From assembly GCA_028564705.1 (NCBI GenBank), contig JAPXFQ010001965.1, forward strand, positions 62,001-126,000: a DNA stretch of 64,000 bases, read 5' to 3'. Each line of letters opens with the position of its first letter. The stretch's first letter is position 1. The notes below the pieces were generated by a model. The model was given only the letters and a program-made list of their open reading frames with translations. It was not told the DNA's origin and searched no databases. This document shows, one piece after another, positions 1 to 12,192 of this stretch. The translations under genes were made by a program, and so were the position numbers. The stretch is from Apricaphanius iberus. Lineage: Eukaryota > Chordata > Actinopteri > Cyprinodontiformes > Aphaniidae.

Positions 1-1173
1 TTATTGAACCTAAAACTATTTTAAAGACAATATTTAACAAATAGTAAACATAGGTGAGGTACAACAAGTAAAAAATTTCTTAAAAATATAGAAGCATTTC
101 AGGTAGAACAAGTGAAAAAAGAATTCAGTGTTGAAAAACTGCGTGATGAAAATTCTGAAAATAAATATTTAAGCATAATTAAAGCAATTACACTATGGCA
201 AACAGTAGAAAAAAGTAAGCAGCATTATAAAGTGCACACTGTGCAATAATGCATCAGCCTCTTATTGGCCGATGCTGATACATGTAAAAAACATAATATC
301 AGCCTGATATATCGTCCATGCCGATATATCGGCCTATTCCCAGTATAGAGTTTGTGTTTGTGATTTGTATGTTAGATATGGCTTAAGTTCTAAGTCGCAT
401 GCCCCTCTTGACACAACCCTCTGCATTTTTCTGAACTTTGGACTGGCACAAGAAATCCCTGGCCTTATGGTTGCATTCTGTTATGGTAGTGCCTACTATT
501 ATAGTATCATGATAACATTTTTATTTATCCTTCTTGAAAATTTTTGCCTTATTTTGTCTTCAATATTGGGCAGTAAAAGGGAAAGTAAATGTATCATTAT
601 TGATGGTATTAAGATATAAAAAAATCTGGATAGCTTAACTATTATGAAATATCTGATAAACACAGGAATAATAATTACTCCAGTTCAATACCATGTAAAA
701 TAAATTAAATAAACAGAAAACTGTCCATCTGTTCACTTTGAATAGTGTTTAATAGAGTATTCTCTGCATATCTAATGGCATTCGAATGTAATTTAAAACA
801 AGCATCTGATTTACTACAAATAACAGCATACAATTAAAATCAGTGGTTATCAAAATAAAAAGTCATTTCATTCAGTAAATTAGGAAAAGCATTCACTCTA
901 ATGTTCATTTAAATGCAACCTCTTGATTTCTTACATAATTTTACATGATCACAAAAAAATATTAGATTCTGTGTTCAAGACTTGGAACCAAACAAATAAG
1001 ATGTTGTGCAAGATTTCCTCCTGCTGTGTCAGAGTTTTAGTTTAGACTTGTGAGATGGAAGAAAGAGCCAGCTGCTGTGAAATGAGCGTCCATCACTGAG
1101 GGTGCCTGTGTGACAGGTGACGGGGCTGGTTAGAGGAGACCGAGGGCTGATGGTGAGGTCATCTCTTCCTTAC
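1..1173 (-). other. luzp2: luzp2 intron 4 (partial)
   Basis: Intronic sequence downstream, in gene sense, of exon 4. The 5' splice site reads ACG|GTAAGG on the minus strand with its GT at 1173-1172. Apart from a possible repeat near 240-345, I see no coding, RNA or structured element. The rest is AT-rich with no long open frame resembling a known protein. The next luzp2 exon must lie left of base 1. Confidence 0.75.
240..345. repeat. GATATATCGG-rich repeat fragment
   Basis: The stretch repeats the words GGCCGATG, GATATATCG and CGATATATCGGCC, which are partly self-complementary and resemble the ends of decayed DNA transposons. No target duplication or second end was found, so the family is unknown. 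Confidence 0.3.
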
Positions 1174-1255
1174 CGTGGCCTGCTGCTTTTCAGCTTTCTC
1201 ATTTGCCTCATCCAGCTGCTTCTGCAGGGCTGCCTGGAGGGACTTCATCTCCTCT
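1174..1255 (-). CDS. luzp2: luzp2 exon 4 (coiled-coil segment)
   Basis: An 82-nt coding exon on the minus strand. The acceptor is TTGACAG|A (AG at 1257-1256) and the donor ACG|GTAAGG. It enters in phase 2: its first A completes the AG|A arginine codon left open by exon 3. It leaves in phase 0. It encodes 27 residues starting EEMKSLQAALQKQLDEANEK, a charged heptad-like coiled coil. This matches the LUZP2 family, in which a KQREEMKSLQ block follows the LEL.QKQ block of the preceding exon. LUZP2 is known as a secreted, mainly neural leucine-zipper protein of poorly defined function; nothing here adds to that. The exon length and phases fit the family. A different long coiled-coil gene is the only alternative, and three consecutive matching exons make that unlikely. 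Confidence 0.9.
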
Positions 1256-2099
1256 CTGTCAAGTGGCAGGGAAGTGAGAAACGCCCTGTTAGCACATCTT
1301 CCTTACACTCTTGAAGCCTTTTACTATTCTACCTCTGAGTGGTTTTCTAAAGTACATTCTTTTGAGAGAAAACATATTTTCTATGAAAAAAAACTACTAC
1401 ATACAATAAAAATACTTATTTTCTTTGTAGAGAAGGAAAGAAAAGCTAACGCATGATTTAAGCTAACTTTATCACAATGATTTACAATAGAACAGAAAAT
1501 CCTTTATGGTCCCACAAACTGGTAGAGTTAGTTAGCATTGCATTTCTCAACTAATAATGAAGATGCAAATAAAGACAACACTTTTTTGGGAAAAAACTTG
1601 GTAGAGAGACTTAATTGTTTTTTTTGTTTTTTTTAATTTGTACACCTGAAAAACTAATTACTTTCTTTAGCAATTGTCTTTCTGACCTAAACTACATATT
1701 TACCTTTTGTTCCTTATACAGTGGCCTGGAAAAGCGTTTTAAACCTCTTAAATTGTTTATAATAAAACAACAAAGTGATACCTATATTTGTCTGGGATTT
1801 TATGTGACATAGCAGCAAAACGTATCACAAAACGAAAGAGAAATTTATTAATGTGTTCTAAAGTTTTTACCAATAAAACTTAAGTGTGTGCCATACATAA
1901 ATATTTAGCCTTTTGTTGTTGTTAAATAAAATCCAACTGGTTTCCACTTTATGGAGGAAATTACCTGCCATAGATCAAGGGCTTACAGTACATTTCCAAT
2001 TTAAGATAAGTATTTCTTCGTTTTGCCATCAAAACTTTAGTTTTGAATTTCAGGATTCGAATGATATACCTGAACACAAAAGGAGGCAAATCTTGTCTA

Positions 2100-3085
2100 G
2101 ATTAAGAAGACTGGGGCCCCCTTTTGGAGCCAGGCCTTGTGTCATGGGGCTCAGCCTAAAGAAGCTATGCAGAGAAGTATGTCTGGATCAGATGATGTGA
2201 AAGTTGGATGGCTGGCAAGTGTGTGGTCGGGATGCTCACATGCCTCCATTGCCTTGACTCTCCATTGAGCAAGAGAGTCACCTCTTTTGCGACTTCAGGT
2301 AGCAAGAGGCTAGGCTCTGAATGTTGTCCGTGCTTATGCACAGTGCTAATTTTCTTGTGGTATCGTTTGGTTTTAGGTGGCTAAGGAGCCAGGCTTGTGT
2401 GTGATATTGAATGGTTCCAGGTGGAAATAGTTGGACTCACCAGTATACATAGCTTGGAACCAAAGTCCAGGAGAGGAGCTGGACTCTCTCCTACTCCAAA
2501 AATGACCAGGGAGAGCAGCATCAGGCAGGGTGGGGATGCTCACAAGCCCCCAGCTGTGGGCTTTGATTAAGTTTTCTCCGGTGAGTGTGAGGGTCTCGTC
2601 TTTGCGACTTCAGGTTGCAAGAGAGAAACTGCTGTGCTTATGTACCCAGCAGCAGTTCACATTACCTGGCCTTCTTGTAGTCTCTGGATGTGTCTTAGAA
2701 GGGGTTCCATCTGGGGATTCAGTGGTGCTCCTGGGGAACTTCAATGGTAATGTAGGCAATGGCATCATTACATGGAGAGGTATGAAGAATGCTTTCTCCA
2801 ACCTGAAGCCGAGTGGTGTTCTATTGTTGGACTTATATGCAGGATATTGAATGTCTATGACAAACATTATGTTTGAGCAGATGGTGGATCAAAAGTGTGA
2901 AACCAAGGGATGCCACCAATAAGGCCGCCATTAAATGACAAGAATCTTGCAACTTGCAATCTTAAAAGATCATGTTTGCAGTTAGCCAGAGTCAATCTAG
3001 TGAACGAAGCAAGGAAGAAGGTGCTCAGGTGAGATGAACGCAAAACAAAGCTTTTCAGTCTACATGTGAAAATGCACTGCTCAGC
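2100..3085 (+). mobile_element. LINE fragment, APE-type endonuclease region (RTE-like), decayed
   Basis: Translating 2700-2880 gives GDSVVLLGNFNGNVGN, then ITWRGM, PSGVLLLDL and, after a stop, SMTNIMFEQ. This is the core of the apurinic-type endonuclease common in teleost LINEs often annotated as craniofacial development protein 2-like; the DFN motif has become NFN. Just upstream, 2400-2640 matches the preceding part of the same element. Stops and frameshifts break the frame and there is no reverse transcriptase, so it is a dead fragment. Two stretches, 2230-2345 and 2530-2650, repeat the same source region (GGGATGCTCACA... then TTGCGACTTCAGGT), so the piece is rearranged or built from two insertions. 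The clade (RTE) is inferred from endonuclease similarity only. Confidence 0.65.
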
Positions 3086-5491
3086 ACACATCTACCCTTT
3101 GGTATTTTTTCCCCTATTGTGGAACAATAAAGCATGTTCTATTTTATCCTAAATCATTCTGATAAACTAACATGACGGTAGTATTATGCTTTGTGACCAC
3201 AGTTTTTTTTTGAATGCGTAAATAACAGCCCTCAAAAATTAAATGGACATTTTCTTGTTGTAATATTATTAAATGTTAAAGCAGGGTCAACGTTGCCTAA
3301 GACACTTTAAATAATAATGTTACCTGATTTTTCTTTCTTTCTTTTTTTGAGCCAGAAATGATAAATTCAACTCAGTTCTTTAACATTGCACTAAGTCAGT
3401 TTCATTTCATAAAACCACAATGGTACTATATGAATTTAACCTCTTCTGAAAGGTACTTGGTTTTGAATTTTTCTTATGACATGGTATGTGTTCTTTGAAA
3501 TGTCACACAGATTTTTCAGTCTGCTTTGTGAAGACAGTTTTACCATTTATTATGCATTTAACATAAATGTAAAAGGGCGTTATTTGGCTGTGGTTATTTC
3601 TGCACTTTATTTAATTTCCTGTGCACAGATCACAGCAAACCACAATGAATAATATATTTAGTAGCTAGTAATGTGGGTCCTTTAAAAAAATATGGTAGAA
3701 ATCACATCACAAGAGGCAGCCAAGTTAAACTCAAGCAGTTTGCTAATCTTTTTAAGCATGGCTGCAAATTTTAAAATATTATAACGCAAGCCATAATGAA
3801 GTAGAGTTGTAGTAAATCTGCAGTACATTTCAAGATATGCAGCAACATGGAGTCTGGAAATTGTTTTATGGCTCCACACCACATTTGTATGTCAATATAA
3901 GATCAGTAAAACATTTTTACCTTCAAGTAATCAACCAAAAACCCCATCCTTTTTGCTTTTTCATAATCCAAACTTATGCGTCCAAGACATGGAAACAGTG
4001 TGAGGCACAAACAAGATAAATACTGCCCAAGCTGAAAAAATGGCCACAAATGTTATTTTAAGAATCTTGACAAGCCACTGTAATGAGCAAATAGCATATA
4101 TTTTTACAGCAGGATCAATCATTGCTGAGTTAATTGTTGATTATAGAAACATGAAACTTTATGTTCTAACTTTGTGGGGTTTTTTTGTTGGCAAACAGCT
4201 CTGTTCTGTCACAGTTTGGGGCAAAATTATTTTCAGAAAGCAATAAAATCTCTGTTAAGAGATGTCAGAAATAAATGACTTGTGATGAATCACCTGTCTG
4301 CATCTGCAATAATGGAGTCAGCAAGTAATTGCTCTTGGCAGCCATGGAAATCCAAAGGTGGATTAATAACACCCTGAAAAAAAACCATGCCTCACAAAAT
4401 GCTAGGTAAGCAACACTGAGCCAAACTGCTGCTTTATAGTTTTTAGCTTGATGACATGTGAGAACTGACATGGACTTGTGATGGACTATTGATTGGCTAT
4501 CAAGCTCCTACTCACAAGAGGCTGGACTTTTCTCTGGCATTTCAGAGAGCATGTGAGGTGACAAACGATTCCTAATCATGAACAGACTCTTTACACACAT
4601 CATTAATCAGACAATCCTAACTGGTAAAAAAGAAAAACCTAAGCTATAATCCCTTTTCATCCACTTTGCAAAAATTAAGCCCTAAATCACAGATGTTTTT
4701 TTTTTATGTTTGGGGATTAAAGATGGAATCATAATTTTTAAGTATACTAGATTGTTTTTTTCATCATACAGCACCTGCTTGCATTTAACTCTATCATAAA
4801 AACACCAGAGAACTGCACCAATTACAGTAAATATAGTATACAGCTCCAATCCACTTTTCTCATTCTTATTGTGATTCTTGCTACGAATTTAGGAAATTTA
4901 AAGAGACAAATCTAATCAAAAGGGTTTGCAACCTTAGAACTTGTGTTTTCTATTTCACATGCATTAGTCAACTACATAAAATTTGGTATACCTGTTCAAA
5001 ACTATGTCGTTTTCAATAATTTTCCTTCAGAAATACTGTTACCAATACAAAGCTATCTATACATGAAAAATTGGAAAACCAAACAGCTGACACTGTTGTA
5101 ACCAGGTAAAACCACAGACTGAATAAAATAAGAATTAATGATTGCTTGGGCATTCTATCAATACAACATGACAGATGGTCATTACACCCAGATTGCCATT
5201 TTGGACTCTTGCATTTTCTGTTGTTGTGTACCAACTGATAAATGAAGGGGTGTTTGACAGGAAGTTTTGTGATGACCAAGCATCGGATCGTTGGAGATTC
5301 TTAGTTACCACTGTGATGTCCAATCATTTCACTTTTTTTCTCTATAATCCAATCATAATATTCTGCGAATGTAGTTATGTTACTCTAATAAATAGCATCT
5401 ACTAAAAGGAGTTGACTCATGGTTTTTATTTGAGCTCTTCAAATTAGCCAAAAACATTGGTGTCAAATTTGATTTAAAATTAGCCTTCACT

Positions 5492-5778
5492 TGTCATGCT
5501 GCCCTAATCACCCACTCTCCTCATCATCATCTGCACCTGTGTCGTCCTGTCTGAACCTCCTCCCCTCCTATTGTTTGTCACTGTGTTCCTCCCTGTCTCC
5601 CCTTACTTAAGATCCAGCGAGCGCTTCAGTCCTCGCTGGATCATTGTCGTATCTGTTGTGCACTTAGTGTATGTTGTCTCGTCTTATGTTGCTGCACATC
5701 AATAAAAGTTCACCTTACCTAGAACTCTGCTTCTGCGCCCGGGTCCTTGGTCCCTTCCTGCAGCAGCAACTCGTGACA
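5492..5778 (+). mobile_element. solo LTR of a retrotransposon, with 5-bp target duplication
   Basis: The element starts TGTCATG and ends CGTGACA, so the ends form the short inverted repeat TGTCA/TGACA usual for Gypsy-type LTRs. It is flanked on both sides by TCACT (5487-5491 and 5779-5783), a perfect 5-bp target duplication. Inside are a CT-rich stretch, a hairpin GATCCAGCGAG...CTCGCTGGATC around 5611-5643, and a polyadenylation signal AATAAA near 5701, which sets the orientation. No internal retroviral genes or second LTR flank it, so it is a 287-bp solo LTR left by LTR-LTR recombination. The superfamily is inferred from the ends and duplication length. Confidence 0.8.
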
Positions 5779-6311
5779 TCACTAACTATATTAAAATGCT
5801 ACAAAATACCTTCTATCCTCTGCAAAAACGGCAACAGGGATCAGAAAGCATGCCAACATCACACATTTAAAATCCTTCTATTGACTACCTCTAAGTAAAG
5901 TACTCCTTAAAATAAAAAATAAATAAAATAAAAAAACTCTAGGCTATCCTAACATTTGCCAAATATGCAGATTTAGGAACCTCCCCCACAAACATTTCTA
6001 TGGGTTTGTTTAAATCTCATAGAATTTTTTTTATCTTATTTCTTTTATCATTTGCATGTAAATTAGCCTCCAGTGATTAATGAAACTTGACATTTTGAAG
6101 GGATTTCAACACAAAGGACTAAAAAAATAAAACAAAATCAAACTGCAATAGTAATGTACTCCTTTTGAATGGGCTTCAGTGGCAAAGGACACTGATTGCT
6201 CTATTTACTTTCATGCACATTAAAATTAAAAAATATAATTTTGTCTATTTTTCATCAACAAAGGTTTGGTGAAATTGGAAAAACAAATTAATTGCCATGG
6301 ATTCAACTGAG

Positions 6312-6665
6312 GGCTGCAGTGATTAGCACTGTTGCCTTGCAGCAAGAAGGTTGTGGGTTTGTATCCCGGCCCAGGGTCTTTCTGCATGGAGTTTGCATGT
6401 TCTTCCCGTGCATGCGTGGGTTCCCTCCGGGTACTCCGGCTTCCTCCACAGTCCAAAAACATGACTGTCAAGTTAATTCATCACTCTAAATTTTCTTAGG
6501 TGTGAGTGTGTGCATGGTTGTTTGTCTTGTCTGTCTCTATGTGGCCCTGTGAAGGACTGGCAACCTGTCCAGGGTGTACCCCGCTTCTCGCCCGTTGACA
6601 GCTGGAGATAGGCACCAGCCCCCCGCGGCCCCTTGAGGACTAAGCGGTTCAGAAAATGGATGGAT
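6312..6665 (+). mobile_element. L2-type LINE 3' tail (or SINE sharing it), with 13-bp target duplication
   Basis: This is the common teleost tail: GGCTGCAGTG, GTTGTGGGTT, the TTTGCATGTTCT block, CCGGCTTCCTCC, GGCAACCTGTCCAGGGTG, and a (GGAT)n end after the sequence AAAATGGATGGAT. GGATTCAACTGAG at 6299-6311 and GGATTCAAGTGAG at 6666-6678 form a 13-bp target duplication with one mismatch. That marks target-primed reverse transcription and fixes both ends. Four further copies or fragments of the same tail occur in intron 1. Confidence 0.85.
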
Positions 6666-7656
6666 GGATTCAAGTGAGTAACTAACCAAACTACTAATCA
6701 GAGTTAGTGATATCAATTAATGCCAGATCATTCAGGTTTCTGGTAACACCATGGTCAGTTGTTAGTTTTCTATAAATCCCTCTGCTGTGAACAGTGTTTC
6801 TGAAAATCTGAAGCTAGCTGAGGGTTTGGAGGCTGTTAAAAGCAAACTAAAGACAGGCCTACTCAGTTGACATAACAAGATCTAGCATTTTACCATTTTA
6901 TTTCTGTTTTTATATTGATCAATTATTTATTTTCTATTGGGAAAAATATTATAGTAATTAATATTTGTAAAACATAGGATTGTGGATATGTTGTATTGTT
7001 CAATTTTTCTTCTGTTTATTATTTTCTATTTTTAGAAATGTCTTTTTTAAATTACCTCCAGTTTTTCCACATTAAACCATACAATTGCACTTCCTCAGTT
7101 TTATTCCACTTAAATTGTTTGATTTATTTTAACCTTTCATCTTTTCTGTATTCATTTATTCATGTGCATCAATTTTAACCTCTCTACACCTCTCTGTATA
7201 AAACTGCTTAAGTTTGATTGAGTAATTGATGAAAGTACTGAACAACAAGAATAAATAGACTGGCTAAATACATAAAAACAAGGCTTGGACAAAATATTCA
7301 CATAATAAACATACAAAACAGGTGTTTAAAATGGCAAATTGATGATGAGTCATTTATCAGCATTGGTCCATACTATGGTTTGATTCCCTACAGGCCTTAC
7401 AAAACTAAATTGTACTAAACTAAATTCTACATTACTCTGTGGCTGAGCTTTTACTTGATACATTTAACAATTAAGACTTCCTTTAAACTTTTAAAATACA
7501 ATGCCAAAGACAAAAACTCCAATCAGTATTATTACGTAGTTACTAAGTTTGAACATGTAATTTTGTTAATCATTACAAAAAACATTGCAGATGATTAGAA
7601 AACCATGAACCATATCAAGATCTCATTTCTAATTCATCCATGGTGTTCCATTTTAC

Positions 7657-7727
7657 CTCTGTTTGTGGCTGAGCTCCAGAATCCTTTGCACATCCTTTTT
7701 GGCCACTGACTCATCATTTTTCAGGGA
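7657..7727 (-). CDS. luzp2: luzp2 exon 3 (coiled-coil segment)
   Basis: A 71-nt exon on the minus strand. The acceptor TTTCTTTCAG|TCC has a long pyrimidine tract on its 5' side; the donor is CAG AG|GTAAAA. It enters in phase 0 and leaves in phase 2. It encodes SLKNDESVAKKDVQRILELS followed by HKQ and the first two bases of an arginine codon. The SLKNDE...AK.DVQ..LEL..KQR pattern is a LUZP2 signature. Exon length (23 codons plus 2 nt) agrees with the family. It joins in frame to exon 2 upstream and exon 4 downstream. It continues the charged coiled coil; no enzymatic motif is present. Confidence 0.92.
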
Positions 7728-8854
7728 CTGAAAGAAAACAAAAGAAACTTTTTTTTTTTCACCAGCAATGGGACAGTTTTTCATATTACATGACAATTCA
7801 AAGCATCAAAGATGGCAAACACACACCACATACACATTTGAAGTGACTCTATTCAGTACATGTTTTATAATATTCTAAGGGCTTTAGTTTTGAGGAAAGA
7901 TGGACTCAAATCCAAAATGGTTGAAGCAAGTGTGAACAAAAAGATTTTACAATATGAGAAAAAAAAGATACAATAATTGAGGAAAGTATTACAATAATGA
8001 GTAGCAGATGCAAAATCCTGTTGATGGCCCTTTTTTATTGTATTGCTTTTAACAATCTGCTGATTAATGTCTTAATGAGTGTACACACAGATGCACAGAT
8101 TGGTTTCTGCTGGTGGCTAAACAGAGTCCTGATGGGTAATTAGGAATTAGTGATATATTTGATTGCCCCAAAAGCCCTTTGAGATCTTATATTAGTTGAG
8201 AGTGGAACCGAGAAGCGCAGACTTCTGTGGGGAAAATCTGGAATCATAGAGAGTTTGTTTTTAAAATATGCTTGAACATCTCTGCTAATTAATACAAGTC
8301 AATAGTAACTGGGTTTTTTGTCTTTCCCAAAGGAGAAGCAGTGAATCCAGAGCATACAAAGCCATGCTGAAAATATAGATTAAAAAATATAAAATACAGG
8401 CAACCAAAGGCTAATGAAAATATCAGAACAACCACATCAGTAAAAGTAAAGATTTCTAAAAGAATACTCACTAAATGAGCTCTGTGTAATTTTTCTGCTG
8501 GAAAAGTTTTGAGTCATTTGCTCTACATGCCTTTAAGAGTTCAACACACCTACCAAAATATCATCAGTCATTGAACTGACCTCCGAACTCTGTGTGACTG
8601 AGCTTATATACAAGCCTGACCCACAAAGGCAGCACCCCTATCTTAATGTGCAGATTGAAGATTCCTGGAAACTGTCCAACCTAAAAATGAAATTTTAGTA
8701 TCTATCTCCTGCTGGTGCCATCTGTTCCCATTTCTTTTTACAAGCAAGACCAAGTTGTTCTTGAATAGGTATATTTAGTTGGATGTTGGTTTGATTAATA
8801 AGTCCATCATAAACATACTTTGTGGACCACATACAGCCTTCATTACCCCTAGTG

Positions 8855-10138
8855 CAGTACCGGCGTCATGAGTGGGAATGTGGGAGCCGAGCCCGCCCAT
8901 TTACGTATCGGGGCCCCCCCACATGACAGATACTATAGGTGCTATATCAATCAAACTTTCTTTATAATGTGCTTTTCAAACTAAATTGCTTCTCAAAGTG
9001 CTTTACAGATTAAAATGACCACACATAGCCACCCCCCTCAACCCCCTCTTCCCAAACCCAAAATAAAAACATTAAGCCAAGGTACTACCCAGGGCACCCG
9101 GCGGAGGTAAGGCTGAGACCCCCACCTCCACCCAAGCACTATCTGAAATCAGTGTCTTTAAAAGACTTTTCTCAGTGACCAATCCATGAAAAGAAGTGAG
9201 TTATCAAAGATGAATGACTTATTATCCAGATGATAAAAAAATATATCCAAATGTTAATTTTCCATTTTATTTGTTTACACATAAAGCAGTGTTGCTAAAT
9301 TAGTTAGACTAATTACAACTGGTGAACTAATTTAGCTTTCATTCTTTAAACATCCAGACTCTCCAAGCATAAATCAGAATTTATGTTTTCTATCTTTATT
9401 GCATTTTTATACATTTGTTTCTTTAATTTGTTATTCATTTAATTTGATCAATAGTTTTGGTTATTAGTTTTGAGTGACTAAATGTTTCTTTTTCTTCTGT
9501 AAATAAACCTTGTATTTCGGAAAGTAAATGTTGTCTTTCTTGTTCAACACACACAAGTTCCATAATCAATAGACGGTAAATAATTAATTCCTTCAGATTA
9601 TGAGAATGAAAAACCTATTTGGCTATTAAAATACTTCCTGGAAACCCAGGTGGTTCCCCCAAAAATATTAATAATTGTTCATAAATTATTTATCTTATTG
9701 ACTGCCATAAGCAGTCCTTTGACTATCACTAGCCAAATAGCTACATTCTTGCTAGCCACCGCAACAGCAATGCCTGCTCATTTCCCTCTGAATCCGTGTG
9801 ACTTAACCACAGTTCCTGCTGAGCAACAGAGATCTTCTATAAAGGAAGATGGCTCAGTCATACACACAAGTCGATACACAGCAGGGTCGTGACAGTGGCT
9901 CAATCGTAGTTCTTTTGAAGAACAAAAACAAATGTCCTGACCAACTATCTAGAACAGAGCGATTGTTTGGGAAAAACTATAGAACCTACCTCAGTCAGTC
10001 CCTTTTGAAATTATGTATAATAATGGGTTTAATTTATATAAACTTTTTCGAAGAAAAAAAACTTTAAACCCCCCCCCCCTCCCCCAAAAAAAATAAGCTG
10101 TGCCCCACCCCAGCTAAATTGCCTTGACACCAGGTCTG
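8855..10138. mobile_element. candidate old hAT-type element
   Basis: The left end CAGTACCGGCGTCATG and the reverse complement of the right end, CAGACCTGGTGTCAAG, agree at 11 of 16 bases and both start CAG. The eight flanking bases, CCCTAGTG and TTCCGGTG, agree at four positions and differ only by transitions, as an old duplication would. GC-rich subterminal tracts (GGGGCCCCCCC near 8920 and a C-run near 10070) face each other. There is no recognisable transposase. Decay makes the boundaries tentative. Confidence 0.4.
8938..9140 (-). mobile_element. LINE/SINE 3' tail fragment
   Basis: Read on the minus strand, the segment runs through a (C/T)-rich lead into TTTTAATCTGTAAAGCACTTTG and ends AAAGTTTGATTGATAT. 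The AAAGCACTTTG...AAAG.TTGATTGAT pattern is shared by several teleost L2/CR1-type 3' ends. It lies inside the candidate hAT at 8855-10138. Confidence 0.5.
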
Positions 10139-11040
10139 TTCCGGTGGCAGTGGCCTATTTTTGTTTTTTTTATCAGCGAAACCATCTCCAGATACTGCAT
10201 GATTTATTAAGGGATTGAAGAAAATCAGACAAATTCCAAGGTTTTGATGTTACCTCTACAATCCTCAGATCTCAGGACACCCTGACAATTTAGAGATTTT
10301 ACAAACAAGTTGTCAGGTTCTGGAAGAGTATCATAGTTTGGTGGATTTAATGGATCTACTGCTGTCATCTTGGATTCTGTTAGGAAAGCATCCCATTAGG
10401 GTTTTTACCTTGACAGTTTGTGAAGGGAATCATGATATCAATTAACGTATATTAAAATAATTGAAGAATTTTACCAGAAAAAAAGGGTACCAACGCAGTT
10501 AAAAACTTTACTGTTGGAAACTGCATGGCTGAGAAAAAAATGTCAAGAAGATTGAGTCTTCTCAACAGACTAAATGAATAGTGAAGGGAGCAGGAAAAAG
10601 GGGCGGATGAAATCTGAATGTGATAGAGCAATGAAAGTAGCCACAGGTAAATAACCGTATAACGTAAGAACTACATATGAGGACAAATAAACATTATGAA
10701 AACAGAGATAAATTCAAAAATAATTCTTAAACACAAACCAAAGCACAGAACTCCAAACTAAAAGTCCATGTGGTTAACAACAAAATGTAAAAACTATGGT
10801 TCTAATATAAACTATGTGGTTATTCATATTGTGTCTTTTATGTGTTTTTGAGAAAAGAGAGTAAAAAATACTACAAAAACGTGAATTTCTTTTTAAAATA
10901 AGCCCACCACTTGATGATGGTTTTTTTTTATCAATGAGACTTTATTAGTTTATTTTTAAAGAAAATACTAAACAACTGCACCTAAGAATTATAGCTATTT
11001 TGCAATGTTTGCTTCTATCCAGAATCGAAAAATACAAATA

Positions 11041-11150
11041 TTTAACAACAAAACTTGTTTGTTGTTTTTTGGGTGGTTTTGGTTGTTGTTTTTGTGGTGG
11101 TTTTTTTGGGGGGTTTTGTTTGTTGTTTTTTGGTGTTTTGTGTTTGTCCA
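11041..11150 (+). repeat. GT-rich low-complexity tract
   Basis: About 110 bases of almost only G and T (GTTGTTTTTTGGGTGG..., TTTTTTTGGGGGG), giving a strong strand asymmetry. It creates spurious Val/Phe/Gly-rich and Lys/Pro/Gln-rich frames on the two strands, which I do not regard as genes. Confidence 0.8.
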
Positions 11151-11549
11151 CAGCCCACCAATTTAAATCTAACCCAACCTCTGCTCTGCCCAACATGTTG
11201 GAGCACCGCCCAGGGCAAAGACGGGTGTCAGCTTTGCTTGCCTGGAATGCACACATCAAAGCCTGTGTCATAGTTACGGGTGGTAAGATTACCTGAGCCA
11301 TTAAAAACATTTCACAGAAATATAAAAAGTCCACAGCAGAGCAGATAATATATACCACTATGGATTTCTTTGTTGGGTAGGAATTTTGCCGAAAATTTTC
11401 AAAACATCAAAAGTAAGAAAGCTATAAGGTTGATTCCAATGAAGACTGTTTCATACAAAGAAGTAAGGATGGTAACAAAGGACTACATATCCAGAAAGGA
11501 GGCATCTTTTGAACAAACACGTTTGACAAATGCGAATGAACAATAATGA

Positions 11550-11556
11550 AAATAAT

Positions 11557-11617
<61 letters not shown>
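11550..11617. repeat. (AT)n microsatellite preceded by (AAT)n
   Basis: A short AATAATAAT lead passes into an uninterrupted run of AT dinucleotides for roughly 60 bases. Simple sequence repeat, probably length-polymorphic. Confidence 0.97.
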
Positions 11618-11619
<2 letters not shown>

Positions 11620-11941
11620 CGTGTTAATAAATTTTCATTCCAGTTTAGTTTAGTTTAGCTTGATTGAAAATAAAAAAATTTAACTAGTCAGTATTTGACA
11701 ACATTTCTGTCAATTAAACCAAAGAACGTGCATCTATACATACACACATATGAAAATGCACACTTACAAGTAATAATCACCATTAAGTTACAATCAATTG
11801 ATCTGAAAAAGAAATGGAAGAAGCTGACTCTTCCAATTCTGATTCCAATCCCTGCTCACACTTCTATAAATAAAATATATTAATTAGCAACATTTGTTCT
11901 ACAATGGTCCAATTCGAGATTATATTATAGGTCTAGTTTCC

Positions 11942-12192
11942 TCCACTGTGGCTCAGTGGTAGAGTAGTTGGCTTGCAATCGGAGGGTCGTAGGTTCAATT
12001 CCAGCTTCCTCCAGTCACATGTCGATGTGCCCCTGGGCAAGGCACTTAACCCCCAAATTCTACATTGTCCTACCGAGCCATGTTGGGTGTCGGTGTATGA
12101 ATGCGAGTGTGAATGGGTGAATGTGGCTTCAATGTAAAGCTCTTTGAGTGGTCAGTAAGACTAGAAAAGCGCTATATAAGTTCAGTCCATTA
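11942..12192 (+). mobile_element. tRNA-derived SINE
   Basis: The head carries a perfect pol III A box, TGGCTCAGTGG (11949-11959), and B box, GGTTCAATTCC (11992-12002), spaced as in a tRNA-derived promoter. The body (CCCCTGGGCAAGGCACTTAACC, GTGAATGGGTGAATGTGG) and the tail (AAAGCGCTATATAAGT then CCATT) are typical of teleost SINEs that borrow a LINE 3' end. There is no terminator-trimmed tRNA fold and no flanking duplication I can define, so the ends are approximate. Confidence 0.8.

Larger units (their letters stand above)
1256..7656 (-). other. luzp2: luzp2 intron 3 (6.4 kb)
   Basis: Complete intron between exons 3 and 4, with minus-strand donor AG|GTAAAA at 7656 and acceptor ACAG at 1256. 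It holds a LINE endonuclease relic (2100-3085), a solo LTR (5492-5778) and an L2-type tail (6312-6665), listed separately. The remaining stretches (1256-2100, 3085-5490, 5780-6300, 6680-7650) are AT-rich. They show no RNA gene, recognisable reading frame or paired terminal repeats that I can support. Confidence 0.75.

Noticed and set aside
11000..11358. Coding frames of 98 and 137 codons on the two strands
   Set aside because: Both exist only because of the GT-rich low-complexity tract (poly Val/Phe/Gly or Lys/Pro/Gln). They have no domain and no flanking gene structure.
11942..12015. Functional tRNA gene
   Set aside because: The A and B boxes are perfect, but the sequence is the head of a SINE with the usual body and tail, and it does not form a complete cloverleaf with an acceptor stem.
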